Assembly (NCBI RefSeq): GCF_001444505.1
Contig: NZ_LNDJ01000063.1
Coordinates: forward strand, 23,007-87,006
Source: Psychrobacter piscatorii
Lineage (GTDB): Bacteria > Pseudomonadota > Gammaproteobacteria > Pseudomonadales > Moraxellaceae
Length of the DNA: 64,000 nt
Direction of reading: 5' to 3'
Positions 1 to 8,912 of the stretch are shown here, piece by piece. How positions within the stretch are numbered: the first letter of the stretch is position 1; the number at the start of each line of letters is the position of its first letter. The notes under the pieces were generated by a model. That model worked only from the letters and a program-made list of their open reading frames with translations. It was not told the DNA's origin and did not search any database. The position numbers were made by a program, and so were the translations under genes.

Positions 1-468
1 TACATTATCCGTCCACTCAATAGAGGCACGTGTGTGTCCATCAGCTTCGTATAAAGGTGTTGGTGGTAATGTGGCAGGATGGCGATAGCTTTTAAACTCA
101 TAGAGTGCATAGCGGCCATCAGGGTTGGCATTAATCTCAATGTAAGGTTCAGCGTCTTGAATCTCAGTAGCAGCCTCATCACTTAGAGTGTCACCCGTGA
201 TAAAGCATTCAAGGCAAGTCTCTTCCCACAGATAATCAGCAAATCCTACTCGGGCTTGCTGCCAAGTTGGCCAAACCAATTGATTGGCTAATATTTGACT
301 GGGTAAAGTAATTTGATAGGTTAACTGTAATTGTAATGCTGGCTGTCGAACGATCTTAGCGTTCACCTTGACACAAATACGCTGTAACGCTTCTACCGTC
401 ACGTCCAGTTGCTGTGCGTCGTTTTCTAGCGTCTCGGCGGCTATAACAAGATTAAAAAATTGGTTCAT
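1..468 (-). CDS. DOMON-like domain protein (partial, runs off left edge)
   Basis: The reading frame starts at an ATG (complement of 466-468) and stays open for 156 codons to base 1, so the C-terminus is missing. The translation carries a WEETCLECF-like segment followed by PYIEINANPDGRYALYEF. This resembles the DOMON-like (type 9) domain proteins of Acinetobacter and Psychrobacter, a beta-sandwich family thought to bind haem or sugar. No signal peptide is visible at the start, and the role in the cell is unknown. The gene lies downstream of yhbY on the same strand but is separated from it by a strong terminator at 575-606, so it probably has its own promoter in 469-574. The family call rests on motif memory only. 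Confidence 0.6.
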   Translation of the reverse strand, partial: MNQFFNLVIAAETLENDAQQLDVTVEALQRICVKVNAKIVRQPALQLQLTYQITLPSQILANQLVWPTWQQARVGFADYLWEETCLECFITGDTLSDEAATEIQDAEPYIEINANPDGRYALYEFKSYRHPATLPPTPLYEADGHTRASIEWTDNV

Positions 469-574
469 TATTTATCAAACTCTATAATACTTTTAAAAAT
501 TAATGGTAAAAGATTAAACCGAATAACTAGACTAATACGACACATTAAGTAAATCCAAAACCAGCAGACAAGAC

Positions 575-606
575 AAAAGCCGCGAGCAAGATGCATCGCG
601 GCTTTT
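575..606 (-). terminator. Intrinsic terminator after yhbY
   Basis: The 11-bp inverted repeat AAAAGCCGCGA / TCGCGGCTTTT with a 10-nt loop is followed on the minus strand by a T-rich tail. It lies about 65 bases past the yhbY stop and before the next minus-strand gene. Confidence 0.85.
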
Positions 607-672
607 ATAGTTATCGTCATTATTTAAGCCGATGCGGCCTACTGTCATTCAAGCAAAGCTTGTCATGACATA

Positions 673-984
673 TTACTGCGCGTGACGTGCTAGGTTAGAC
701 AGTTTAGGGTTGGCATTTGGGTTTTGACGTAGCAATAATGCCATACGTCCAATAGAATGGACCAAAGACGCATTAGCTGCTTTAGCAAGTTCAGCGCCAA
801 CGATGTCGCGCTCTTCTTTGGTGCCAGCAGGCAGTTTTACTTTGATAAGCTCATGATCTGTTAGCGCGCGATCAATCTCTTCGGTAATGGTTGGGGTAAT
901 ACCCTTGTTGCCGATCATAACGATAGGCTTTAGCTCGTGACCGATGCCTTTTAGACGTTTGATGGTAGCGTTATCGAGTTGCAT
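673..984 (-). CDS. yhbY: CRM-domain RNA-binding protein YhbY
   Basis: YhbY is a small cytoplasmic protein made of one CRM domain that associates with pre-50S ribosomal particles. The 103-residue protein begins MQLDNATIKRLKGIGHELKP and carries the GNKGIT loop (GxxG-type RNA-binding motif) near residues 25-30, typical of the family (about 97 residues in E. coli). The frame is open 14 codons further upstream, but the start at 984 is preferred. It has AGGA at a proper distance and matches the family N-terminus. The gene diverges from rlmE-ftsH, the same arrangement as in E. coli. Confidence 0.95.
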   Translation of the reverse strand: MQLDNATIKRLKGIGHELKPIVMIGNKGITPTITEEIDRALTDHELIKVKLPAGTKEERDIVGAELAKAANASLVHSIGRMALLLRQNPNANPKLSNLARHAQ

Positions 985-1318
985 AGAATTCCTAGGTGTT
1001 GGTAAAAATAAAAATGGTACTGTCAAAAACAGTTATGGATCATTATAGATAATCTGTGACCATCTTGCATGAGATCAGCAGGATTTTGCACGATTTTACG
1101 TGACGAAAATGTTAAACTGAATGTTTGGTACATTATAAACGCTACTGCCTTATAAAACAGTCATTTAACCAATAGAATTTGGTCAGTTTGCGACCAACCA
1201 TGAATAAAAAATCTGATTAACACCGTATTTAGAATAATCCGCAACGGATTAGTATCAGTTTGTAAGTGATAGCGCAATTAAAGCAGCTAGATTTAGTAAA
1301 GCAATAGGAGCAGGTATT
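985..1318. other. Divergent intergenic region yhbY / rlmE
   Basis: These 334 bases hold no credible gene. They must contain the promoters of yhbY (leftward) and rlmE (rightward). The segment is AT-rich with several TATAAT-like hexamers, but I could not settle on a convincing -35/-10 pair. AGGAG at 1306-1310 is the ribosome binding site of rlmE. Confidence 0.6.
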
Positions 1319-1951
1319 TTGGCCACGCGTATCGAAAACAAAAAACTATCAAAGAGCAGCAGTGCTTGGATGAAAGAGCACATTGACGATCATTATGTAC
1401 AAAAGGCTCAAAAAGATGGCTACCGTGCCCGTGCCGCTTATAAATTATTAGAGATTAACGAAAAAACCAACCTGATTAAAAAAGGCATGACGGTGGTAGA
1501 TTTGGGTAGTGCGCCTGGCAGTTGGTCTCAAGTAGCGGGACAGTTGGTTGGTGACGACGGTATCTTGATTGCCTCTGATATTCTGGCGATGGATGCTTTG
1601 CCTAATGTTACCTTTATTCAAGGTGATTTTCGTGAAGCTGAAGTGTTTGACGCCATTATGGCAGAAGTAGGCGATAGGCAAGTCGACGTGGTATTGTCTG
1701 ATATGGCACCCAATACGGCGGGGAATAGCGCTATCGATCAGCCGCGTATGATGTACTTATGCGAGCTGGCAGTGGACTTTGCTTTATCAACCTTACCAAA
1801 AGGTGGCGCACTTATTATGAAAGTGTTTCAGGGCGAAGGCACACAAGAATTACGCAAGCAGATGCAGCAGGATTTTAGTAAGATTCGTAGTATAAAACCA
1901 GGTGCGTCACGTCCGCGCTCAAAAGAGATGTTTTGGGTGGCGATTAAATAG
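1319..1951 (+). CDS. rlmE: 23S rRNA 2'-O-ribose U2552 methyltransferase RlmE (FtsJ/RrmJ)
   Basis: RlmE uses S-adenosylmethionine to methylate the 2'-hydroxyl of U2552 in 23S rRNA at a late step of 50S assembly. The 210-residue protein has the SAM-binding motif DLGSAPGSWSQ at 61-71 and a complete K-D-K-E catalytic tetrad that I place at K42, D128 (SDMAPN), K168 (MKVFQG) and E203 (SKEMF). The start codon is TTG, supported by AGGAG 8 bases upstream and by family alignment: the next ATG at codon 18 would cut into the conserved SSSAWMKEH segment. The gene lies upstream of ftsH, as in E. coli where both are heat-shock genes, but with a 399-base gap here. Confidence 0.96.
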   Translation: MATRIENKKLSKSSSAWMKEHIDDHYVQKAQKDGYRARAAYKLLEINEKTNLIKKGMTVVDLGSAPGSWSQVAGQLVGDDGILIASDILAMDALPNVTFIQGDFREAEVFDAIMAEVGDRQVDVVLSDMAPNTAGNSAIDQPRMMYLCELAVDFALSTLPKGGALIMKVFQGEGTQELRKQMQQDFSKIRSIKPGASRPRSKEMFWVAIK

Positions 1952-2064
1952 TTTTAACATCAATGAGTTGCTACTATTGTAAGCGAGTTAATCAGTCACC
2001 ATAAACTATCATTATGGTCGTATAAAAAGCGCTACATTCATTAACTGAATAATCGTGAAACCTG

Positions 2065-2091
2065 CTTGAATTATGCGGGTTAGCACCATAT
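2065..2091 (+). promoter_or_regulatory. Putative sigma-32 heat-shock promoter of ftsH
   Basis: CTTGAAT (2065-2071) and CACCATAT (2084-2091) are separated by 12 bases. The known RpoH consensus is CTTGAAA, a spacer of about 11-15, then CCCCATNT. The match is close, and the -35 box and spacer length are identical to the promoter found upstream of htpG in this window. FtsH is heat-inducible in E. coli. Confidence 0.65.
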
Positions 2092-2307
2092 ATCATGGTA
2101 TATTACCTTTGTTTTTAGCATACGTTTTAGACAAAGTCGTCTGATAATAAGCGTCTTATGGGCTCATCTGCGATAGATTAGTGTTCATCTTATATTGAGT
2201 ATCTATGAGAACCGTATTTAAGCTGTTCTTTAAGTACCAAAATTTAAGTCAAGGTTTTTGGTATCAGGAATTTTATCAAAAATGAGCAATACGTTTATAG
2301 ACGTCAC

Positions 2308-2322
2308 GTGTTTAGTAAACAC
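2308..2322. repeat. 15-bp palindrome upstream of ftsH
   Basis: GTGTTTA G TAAACAC is a perfect 7-bp inverted repeat around one central base. It ends 28 bases before the ftsH GTG codon. It could be an operator or a small mRNA hairpin; its role is unknown. Confidence 0.5.
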
Positions 2323-2350
2323 ACCAATAAGTAAGGGATGGGAATAACTA

Positions 2351-4246
2351 GTGAGCGACATGGTAAAAAATACCTTATTGTGGCTGGTGGTAATCGGCGT
2401 TTTAGTGCTGGTGTTTAGCGGCTTTGATCAATCATCTGAGCCAGATAACCTTAACTACTCTGAGTTTGTGACCGCTGTGTCAGAAAACCAAGTAGCCAGT
2501 GTCGAAATTGACGGCGAACAGATCACCGGCGAAAAGAAAAATGGCTCATCTTTTGAGACCATTAGACCGGCTGTGTCAGATGACCAGTTGATGCCAATGC
2601 TACGTGAGAACCAAGTCGAAGTCCAAGGGACCGCACCAAAGCGCCAAAGCGTATTGATGCAACTACTGATAGCCAGTTTCCCAATTTTACTGATTATTGG
2701 TCTGTTTTTATTCTTTATGCGTAATATGCAGGGCGGTGCAGGCGGTAAAGGCGGCGGCCCAATGAGCTTTGGTAAGTCAAAAGCCAAAATGCTGACGGAA
2801 GACCAAATCAAGGTGAACTTCGAAGATGTGGCTGGTTGTGAAGAAGCCAAAGAAGAAGTCGTTGAAGTGGTTGACTTTTTACGTGATCCGGATAAATTTA
2901 CCAAACTTGGTGCAACGATTCCTCGTGGTATCTTGATGGTAGGTCCACCGGGTACAGGTAAGACATTGCTAGCAAGAGCTATTGCTGGTGAAGCTAAAGT
3001 GCCGTTCTTCTCAATTTCAGGTTCTGATTTTGTTGAGATGTTTGTTGGTGTTGGTGCATCACGTGTACGCGACATGTTTGAGCAGGCGAAAAAGAGCGCC
3101 CCTTGCATTATCTTTATTGATGAGATCGATGCAGTCGGTCGTCATCGTGGCTCTGGTATGGGCGGCGGTAACGACGAGCGTGAGCAGACATTGAACCAAT
3201 TATTGGTTGAGATGGATGGTTTTGAAGGCAATGAAGGCGTTATCGTTATTGCTGCAACCAACCGTGCTGACGTGCTTGATAAAGCATTATTGCGTCCAGG
3301 TCGTTTTGACCGTCAGGTTCAAGTGGGCTTGCCAGATATCAAAGGTCGTGAGCAAATCTTAAAAGTACACTTAAGAAAGTTGCCGAACACCATCAGTGTC
3401 GATGCAGGTTCTCTTGCTCGTGGTACGCCAGGGTTCAGTGGTGCACAGCTTGCTAACCTTGTAAACGAAGCAGCCTTGTTTGCCGCGCGTCGTAACAAGA
3501 CCAGTGTCGACATGAATGATTTTGAAGATGCAAAAGATAAGTTATACATGGGTCCTGAGCGCAAATCCATGGTGATACGCGAAGAAGAGCGCCGTGCGAC
3601 CGCGTATCACGAAGCGGGTCATGCGCTAGTAGCTGAACTACTGCCAGGTACAGATCCGGTGCATAAGGTCACTATCATGCCTCGTGGTTTTGCGCTTGGT
3701 GTTACTTGGCAGCTGCCTGAGCACGATCAAACCAGCATGTATAAATCTAAGATGTTAAGCGACATTGCGATTTTGTTCGGTGGTCGTATTGCTGAAGAAG
3801 TCTTTATTAATCAGATGTCAACAGGTGCTTCAAATGATTTTGAACGTGCAACCAAAATGGCACGCGCCATGGTAACCAAGTACGGTATGTCTGATGCACT
3901 AGGTATCATGGTGTATGAAGATGATGACAGCTCGCAAGGATACTTTGGCGGTGGTGGTCGTACGATTTCAGAAGCCACGCAGCAAAAGGTTGATGAAGAA
4001 GTGCGCCGTATGCTAGAAGAGCAGTACGATATCGCTCGCGAATTGATTGAAGCCAATCAAGATAAAATGCATGCAATGGTTGAAGCGCTCATGAATTGGG
4101 AAACCATCGACCGTGACCAACTGCAAGATATTCTAGCAGGTGAAGAACCGCGTCCACCAAGAGTCTATCAGCATAACGAAGTCAACTTGTCAAAAAATGA
4201 CATTAAGACGACTACTTCTACACCGCCACCATTACCGGCGATGTAA
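2351..4246 (+). CDS. ftsH: ATP-dependent zinc metalloprotease FtsH
   Basis: FtsH is the hexameric inner-membrane AAA+ protease that degrades misplaced membrane proteins and short-lived regulators such as RpoH and LpxC. The 631-residue protein has two N-terminal membrane helices (about 8-25 and 101-123) around a periplasmic domain. The AAA module follows with Walker A GPPGTGKT (198-205), Walker B IIFIDEID (253-260) and an [19 protein letters not shown] second region of homology. The zinc site is HEAGH (420-424) with the likely third ligand D496. The start is GTG at 2351; an ATG three codons later matches the E. coli start equally well. A strong terminator follows at 4271-4299. Proline-rich C-terminus. 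Confidence 0.98.
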   Translation: MSDMVKNTLLWLVVIGVLVLVFSGFDQSSEPDNLNYSEFVTAVSENQVASVEIDGEQITGEKKNGSSFETIRPAVSDDQLMPMLRENQVEVQGTAPKRQSVLMQLLIASFPILLIIGLFLFFMRNMQGGAGGKGGGPMSFGKSKAKMLTEDQIKVNFEDVAGCEEAKEEVVEVVDFLRDPDKFTKLGATIPRGILMVGPPGTGKTLLARAIAGEAKVPFFSISGSDFVEMFVGVGASRVRDMFEQAKKSAPCIIFIDEIDAVGRHRGSGMGGGNDEREQTLNQLLVEMDGFEGNEGVIVIAATNRADVLDKALLRPGRFDRQVQVGLPDIKGREQILKVHLRKLPNTISVDAGSLARGTPGFSGAQLANLVNEAALFAARRNKTSVDMNDFEDAKDKLYMGPERKSMVIREEERRATAYHEAGHALVAELLPGTDPVHKVTIMPRGFALGVTWQLPEHDQTSMYKSKMLSDIAILFGGRIAEEVFINQMSTGASNDFERATKMARAMVTKYGMSDALGIMVYEDDDSSQGYFGGGGRTISEATQQKVDEEVRRMLEEQYDIARELIEANQDKMHAMVEALMNWETIDRDQLQDILAGEEPRPPRVYQHNEVNLSKNDIKTTTSTPPPLPAM

Positions 4247-4270
4247 GGCAGTTCTGATTGAAGTTTAATA

Positions 4271-4299
4271 AAAGGCCCTTTATCATAAAGGGCCTTTTT
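4271..4299 (+). terminator. Intrinsic terminator after ftsH
   Basis: AAAGGCCCTTTA / TAAAGGGCCTTT forms a 12-bp stem with a 4-base loop, followed by a run of T. It lies about 25 bases past the ftsH stop, so folP is probably transcribed separately. Confidence 0.9.
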
Positions 4300-4410
4300 A
4301 TTGTCATCATTCTTTTAAGAGCTTAGGACGTCATAAGATTTACTGGTATCATAAGCACAGATAACGAACTCTCGAGCTATTTTATACAATTTATTTATGA
4401 TGGATCGGTC

Positions 4411-5334
4411 ATGTCATTATTTCAGCCTTTACCCAACTACAAAATATCGAGCCGTAATAAAACCTTGAATTTGTCTGAGCCGCATATCATGGGTATCTTG
4501 AATGTAACGCCAGATTCATTCTCGGATGGTGGGCGGTTCAATGCGGTAGAGAATGCCGTTGCTCATTGTCAGCAGATGATGGATAACGGTGCTACTATTA
4601 TTGATATTGGCGGTGAATCTACTCGCCCCAATGCAGATGCTGTATCGACTACTGAAGAGCTACAACGGGTTGTGCCAGTGGTACAAGCTATACGCCAGCA
4701 TTGTGGAGATGATATTTGGTTATCTATTGATACCAGCAACCCAGAGGTCATGCAGGCAGCGTTTGATGCTGGTGCTGATATTTGGAACGATGTCAGGGCG
4801 TTAAAACGTACTGGCGCTGCAGAACTGGCCGCTAGCCTTGATATTCCTGTCATGCTGATGCATATGCGCGGTGAGCCAACGACGATGAACAATCTGGCAC
4901 AGTATGATAATGTGATTGATGAAGTGAGCACAGAACTGACCACACGTATCAAAGAGGTAACGCGCCTTGGGGTTAAGCAGGAAAATATTATTATTGATCC
5001 AGGTTTTGGTTTTGCCAAAAACTATGAGCATCATTGTGCTTTATTAAGTCAGTTAGACAGCCTACAGGCATTGGGCCTACCCATGATGTTTGGTATTTCA
5101 CGTAAGCGCTTTTTAGCAGAAGTATTGACCAATAGCGGTGCCAAAACAGTGCAGACCACTCAAGCGACAGAACGAGATGCAGTGGGGACTGCTGCTGGGA
5201 TATTTGCGCTACAACAAGGTGCTAGTATCATTCGCACGCATAATGTAGGCATGATGCAGCAAGTAGTGGCACTATGGAGTCAATTATCAGCGTACCATCA
5301 TGAGCATTGTATTATTAATACAAATACTCGATAA
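4411..5334 (+). CDS. folP: Dihydropteroate synthase FolP
   Basis: FolP condenses p-aminobenzoate with 6-hydroxymethyl-dihydropterin diphosphate in folate synthesis and is the sulfonamide target. The 307-residue TIM-barrel protein shows the signatures GILNVTPDSFSDGG (28-41), IIDIGGESTRP (63-73), IIDPGFGFAKN and GISRKRF, which form the pterin and diphosphate sites. It is somewhat longer than E. coli FolP (282) because of a short N-terminal lead and a tail. The ftsH-folP order is conserved in gammaproteobacteria. glmM, which often follows, is absent here. Confidence 0.97.
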   Translation: MSLFQPLPNYKISSRNKTLNLSEPHIMGILNVTPDSFSDGGRFNAVENAVAHCQQMMDNGATIIDIGGESTRPNADAVSTTEELQRVVPVVQAIRQHCGDDIWLSIDTSNPEVMQAAFDAGADIWNDVRALKRTGAAELAASLDIPVMLMHMRGEPTTMNNLAQYDNVIDEVSTELTTRIKEVTRLGVKQENIIIDPGFGFAKNYEHHCALLSQLDSLQALGLPMMFGISRKRFLAEVLTNSGAKTVQTTQATERDAVGTAAGIFALQQGASIIRTHNVGMMQQVVALWSQLSAYHHEHCIINTNTR

Positions 5335-5428
5335 AGCTACACCGTGATAAATACAATATCTACAATCTAATTTTCCACTATGATTGAATACCACATCAAA
5401 AACTATTGAAATGAAAAAGAGTATCTTT

Positions 5429-5710
5429 ATGACCAGTATCACTCAGCCAGAACCGACCAATGAGCAGCGCCGTATTATTTATCAAGCTCGTCGCGGCTTG
5501 AAAGAGTTAGATTTTTATATCGATCCTTATGTCAAAGAGCTGTATCTGACAGCAGATTCTGCTGAGCAAGAGACCTTTGCCCAAATGCTCACCCATGAGG
5601 ACCCGGATCTATTGGATTATTTTACCAATCAAAATCGTCCAGCAGAGGATGATATATGGGCACTCGTTAATAAAATAAAAACATGGCGACACACCAAAGA
5701 CTTGGTGTAG
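5429..5710 (+). CDS. sdhE: FAD assembly factor SdhE (CptB/YgfY)
   Basis: SdhE helps attach FAD covalently to the flavoprotein subunits of succinate dehydrogenase and fumarate reductase. The 93-residue protein contains the family RRG motif (ARRGLKELD, about 20-28) and the conserved EDPDLLDYF segment. The frame is open upstream to a TTG at 5384 and has an ATG at 5411. The ATG at 5429 is chosen because AAGAG lies 7 bases upstream and it gives the normal family length. ygfX follows immediately, the classic partner gene. Confidence 0.93.
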   Translation: MTSITQPEPTNEQRRIIYQARRGLKELDFYIDPYVKELYLTADSAEQETFAQMLTHEDPDLLDYFTNQNRPAEDDIWALVNKIKTWRHTKDLV

Positions 5711-5762
5711 AGGCTTTGTATTTGATAGGCACAATACTGATGATTTCTCATGGCGCGCCCAT

Positions 5763-6212
5763 ATGACCCTAGCAACGGCGCTGCGCATTGATACAGCTAT
5801 TCATTCTACCAGTCGGCTACGCCGGCTGCTCTATGTGGGTTTAACTGCGATCATGATTGTCTTAGCGTGGCTTGCGGCTTTGGCATGGTGGCAATATTTG
5901 CTGATTTTGACTGTCTCGCTAGCCATTGTTGGCTATTTATTTCTGACACGTTTGACACTACGACATCTGAGTCAGCCGCCACTTGATCAACGTATGGATA
6001 AACAGTGGCAGTTGTTGATTCAGACAAGTCGAGGCGATGAGCTGTGGCAAGCACAGCTACTCTCTACACATTACTATCAATGGGCGATAAATCTTGAGTT
6101 CAACATAGTAGAGCCTTATCAGCGCCCTCTATCTATCACCATATTTCGTGATCAAGTAAGCCCAGAGGAATGGCGAACGCTTAGTGTTTTAGCCAATATA
6201 AATACAGGTTAA
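5763..6212 (+). CDS. ygfX: YgfX (CptA) family membrane protein
   Basis: This 149-residue protein has two close N-terminal membrane helices (about 20-62, with a tryptophan-rich turn), then a soluble region ending in FRDQVSPEEWRTL. That fits the YgfX/CptA family, whose C-terminus carries a D...EWR.L motif. It lies directly downstream of sdhE, the pairing seen in E. coli (ygfX-ygfY), which supports the call. The family has been linked to SdhE function and to cell-division proteins; the exact role is unsettled. No clear ribosome binding site is seen, so translation may be coupled. Confidence 0.8.
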   Translation: MTLATALRIDTAIHSTSRLRRLLYVGLTAIMIVLAWLAALAWWQYLLILTVSLAIVGYLFLTRLTLRHLSQPPLDQRMDKQWQLLIQTSRGDELWQAQLLSTHYYQWAINLEFNIVEPYQRPLSITIFRDQVSPEEWRTLSVLANINTG

Positions 6213-6457
6213 ATTTGCTAATTAGCCTTCATATCTTTATTCAGTTTTTCTCTCTTTTTTGTGAGCTTACGAATGCCTACATGTCATAACAAAATACCTA
6301 TCTTGGTCTCCAAAGAGTTTTGTTATATTGAAACTCACGAATAAAGTATATGAACCAACTGCATTGTACTTCCAGTTTATGCCATGAAAAACCAGTATGG
6401 ACAACGGTAGGCAGTCGGCTTGTATCATAAATAATATGACAAAAAGAGGAAGAGATC

Positions 6458-7171
6458 ATGAGTTTATTAGGGAATTTAGTGAGCCAAGTGGCCCGTAGTG
6501 CGATGAATCCAGAAGATGCTCAACGCCATCCAGTGAATCAGCGTATCAATCCACGTCGTACAGGTGGCTTAGGGGATATACTAGGCAGTGTGTTAGGCGG
6601 CAGCAACCAGACAGGTGGATACAATCCTCAGCAGTATGATCGCAAACCTGACAATGGTTTTGGTTTGGATGATATCATTGGTGGTCTGGCTGGTGGTAAT
6701 CAGCGTGGTAGCGTCAGCTCAGGTGCTGGTGGACTGGGCGATATTTTAGGCAGTGTATTAGGGGGTCAGCGTAGCAATAGTGGTTTTGGCGGTAAGGGGA
6801 TGCTTATCGCTGTCCTTATGCCAATGGTATTGAGCTGGATTAAGCGTAATGGCGGTATCGGTGGTGCGCTATCAAAAATCACTGGCATGGGCCATGGCGA
6901 CCAAGCACGCTCCTGGATGAGTACCAATGAAATCAATGACAATCTAGACCCAAGTGAGATAAATCAGCTGTTTGATGAGCGTGAGATTCAGCAAGTAGCA
7001 GCCAGTACAGGTGCGAATGAAACAGAAGTGCGTCAAGGCTTGGCTGAATTACTGCCCGAGGTGATGAACCAGCTAACGCCCAATGGTAATTTAGATAATG
7101 AAGCGGAAGCTAATGAAGAGATTGATCAAATTATCGGCCAGTTATCCAACCGTCTAGGCACTTTACGATAA
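6458..7171 (+). CDS. YidB-like DUF937 protein
   Basis: The 237-residue protein has a glycine-rich N-terminal half with GLGDILGSVLGG present twice (about residues 36-47 and 88-99). A hydrophobic stretch follows (GMLIAVLMPMVLSWI, about 114-128). The helical C-terminal domain contains INDNLDPSEINQLF and EVRQGLAELLPEVMNQLTP, which is typical of the YidB/DUF937 family. The function of the family is not established. It has its own Shine-Dalgarno (GAGGAAGAG) and is followed by a good terminator, so it is probably a single-gene unit. The repeated GLGDILGSVLGG segment is typical of these proteins. Confidence 0.85.
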   Translation: MSLLGNLVSQVARSAMNPEDAQRHPVNQRINPRRTGGLGDILGSVLGGSNQTGGYNPQQYDRKPDNGFGLDDIIGGLAGGNQRGSVSSGAGGLGDILGSVLGGQRSNSGFGGKGMLIAVLMPMVLSWIKRNGGIGGALSKITGMGHGDQARSWMSTNEINDNLDPSEINQLFDEREIQQVAASTGANETEVRQGLAELLPEVMNQLTPNGNLDNEAEANEEIDQIIGQLSNRLGTLR

Positions 7172-7250
7172 TGGCCCCATGTTTGTGTTATAGCTACCTT
7201 TAACTGTGTAGTCTGCCGCTACTTCTTACGCAGGCAGCAGATAGCGGCCA

Positions 7251-7283
7251 AAAGAGCACGTTTGTATAGCGTGCTCTTTTTTA
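7251..7283 (+). terminator. Intrinsic terminator after the YidB-like gene
   Basis: AAAGAGCACG / CGTGCTCTTT forms a 10-bp stem with a 9-base loop, followed by TTTATT. Confidence 0.88.
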
Positions 7284-7401
7284 TTGTGAGGACTTCAATA
7301 ATACATACTACATAGATATGTTAAAAATGGTGAACAAATGCGCAACGGTGCTGGTAATCTTATAAGATGAGGGTATCAGCCACTGCATAGGATACTGACG
7401 C

Positions 7402-8859
7402 ATGCCCTTTAAGCCGATCCAAGCCGCTATTGCCATCGTCGTAGGTCTTATCATCTGGTTTGTCATTCCTGTACCGACGGGCGTCACCGCTGACGCATGG
7501 CACATGCTGGCTTTATTTATCGCCACCATCGTTGCCATTATTGGTAAAGTACTACCCATCGGGGCGATAGCGGTCATCGCCGTGACGCTCGTGGCTTTGA
7601 CGGGTGTGACCAGTGACAGCCCAAAACAAGCCATCAATGATGCGCTCTCTAGCTATTCAAGCCCGCTGATATGGTTGATTGGTATCGCAGTGATGATATC
7701 GCGCGGCCTTATCAAAACCGGTCTTGGTCGCCGCATTGCTTATTATTTTATTTCTATCTTTGGCAAAAAAACCATCGGAGTCGCATACTCATTGACGGCG
7801 GCTGAGCTGATGATAGCGCCTATCACGCCGTCGAATACCGCGCGTGGTGGCGGTATTATTCATCCTATTATGAAATCTATCGCCCAAAGCTTTCATTCAA
7901 CGCCAGAGGAAGGCACGCAAAATAAAATTGGTCGCTATCTGGCAATGGTCAATTACCACGCCAATCCGATTACCTCAGGGATGTTTATCACCGCGACTGC
8001 GCCCAACCCTTTAGTGGTAGACCTGGTAAATAAAGCCACAGACGGCAACATTCAGCTGTCGTGGACAACGTGGGCAGTGGCGATGTTCGTGCCGGGCATT
8101 CTGTGCTTGGTGGTGATGCCCTTGGTGATTTATCTGATCTATCCACCTGATGTCAAAGTCACGCCCGACGCTAAAGGTTTTGCAAAAGACAACTTGGCAG
8201 ACATGGGTAGCATCAGCCGCCAAGAAAAAATCATGCTCGGTGTGTTTGGCCTGATGCTACTACTCTGGGCCAATATCCCAGCGCTGCTATTGGGTGAGCA
8301 ATACAGCGTCGATGCCACTACGACAGCTTTTATCGGTCTGACGACTTTGATATTGACTGGGGTGCTAACGTGGGAGGATATTCTCAAAGAAAAATCTGCT
8401 TGGGATACCATCATCTGGTTTGGTGCCTTGATTATGATGGCCGCTTATCTGAATGAGCTTGGCTTGATTCGCTGGTTTTCTGACAATATCGAAGCGATGA
8501 TTGGTACGACGGGTCTGGGCTGGGTAGGTGCCGTGGCGATTTTGACGCTGGTGTATTTGTACATTCATTACTTCTTTGCAAGTACGACTGCGCATATCAC
8601 CGCTTTATTTGCCGCCTTTTATGTCGTCGGGCTGAGCTTAGGAGCGCCGCCCATGCTATATGCGCTGATTTTGGCAGCAGCGGGCAACATCATGATGACC
8701 CTCACTCATTATGCGACCGGCACCGCCCCCGTCATCTTTAACTCAGGGTATGTGACCTTAAAAGAGTGGTGGGGCATCGGCGCTATCATGAGTGTGGTCA
8801 ATCTGGTGATTTGGATAGGGGCAGGTATGATATGGTGGAAAGTGCTTGGCTATTATTAA
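7402..8859 (+). CDS. DASS (SLC13) family anion transporter, CitT/TtdT-like
   Basis: This 485-residue inner-membrane transporter has the length of the CitT/TtdT group (about 487). Its two hairpin motifs are PSNTARGGGI (SNT, about 142-152) and TATAPNPL (about 193-200), which bind the carboxylate substrate in the divalent anion:sodium symporter superfamily. About twelve hydrophobic segments are visible. Likely substrates are di- or tricarboxylates such as citrate, tartrate, succinate or 2-oxoglutarate; the sequence alone does not decide between them or between sodium symport and antiport. It stands alone, convergent with recX. Confidence 0.88.
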   Translation: MPFKPIQAAIAIVVGLIIWFVIPVPTGVTADAWHMLALFIATIVAIIGKVLPIGAIAVIAVTLVALTGVTSDSPKQAINDALSSYSSPLIWLIGIAVMISRGLIKTGLGRRIAYYFISIFGKKTIGVAYSLTAAELMIAPITPSNTARGGGIIHPIMKSIAQSFHSTPEEGTQNKIGRYLAMVNYHANPITSGMFITATAPNPLVVDLVNKATDGNIQLSWTTWAVAMFVPGILCLVVMPLVIYLIYPPDVKVTPDAKGFAKDNLADMGSISRQEKIMLGVFGLMLLLWANIPALLLGEQYSVDATTTAFIGLTTLILTGVLTWEDILKEKSAWDTIIWFGALIMMAAYLNELGLIRWFSDNIEAMIGTTGLGWVGAVAILTLVYLYIHYFFASTTAHITALFAAFYVVGLSLGAPPMLYALILAAAGNIMMTLTHYATGTAPVIFNSGYVTLKEWWGIGAIMSVVNLVIWIGAGMIWWKVLGYY

Positions 8860-8879
8860 TAGGTATCTGAGTGTTAGAA

Positions 8880-8912
8880 TTAGATGAGTCACGGTTAAAA
8901 GCGCTCATCTAA
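8880..8912. terminator. Possible bidirectional hairpin between transporter and recX
   Basis: TTAGATGAG (8880-8888) and CTCATCTAA (8904-8912) form a perfect 9-bp inverted repeat in the short gap between convergent genes, overlapping the last recX codons. There is no T-run, so it may be a weak terminator or an mRNA-stabilising hairpin. Confidence 0.35.

Larger units (their letters stand above)
1952..2350 (+). other. Long leader region between rlmE and ftsH
   Basis: No gene fits in these 399 bases. They hold a sigma-32-like promoter at 2065-2091, an 8-bp inverted repeat TACCAAAA (2235-2242) / TTTTGGTA (2256-2263), and a 15-bp palindrome at 2308-2322 directly before ftsH. The ftsH transcript from that promoter would have a leader of about 250 bases. 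Confidence 0.6.

Noticed and set aside
985..1026. Upstream extension of yhbY by 14 codons
   Set aside because: The ATG at 984 has a proper Shine-Dalgarno and matches the family N-terminus; the longer form does not.
2455..3108. Long minus-strand open frame (217 codons) inside ftsH
   Set aside because: It is a shadow of the conserved ftsH frame, is rich in Ser/Thr/Pro, and shows no family motif or ribosome binding site.
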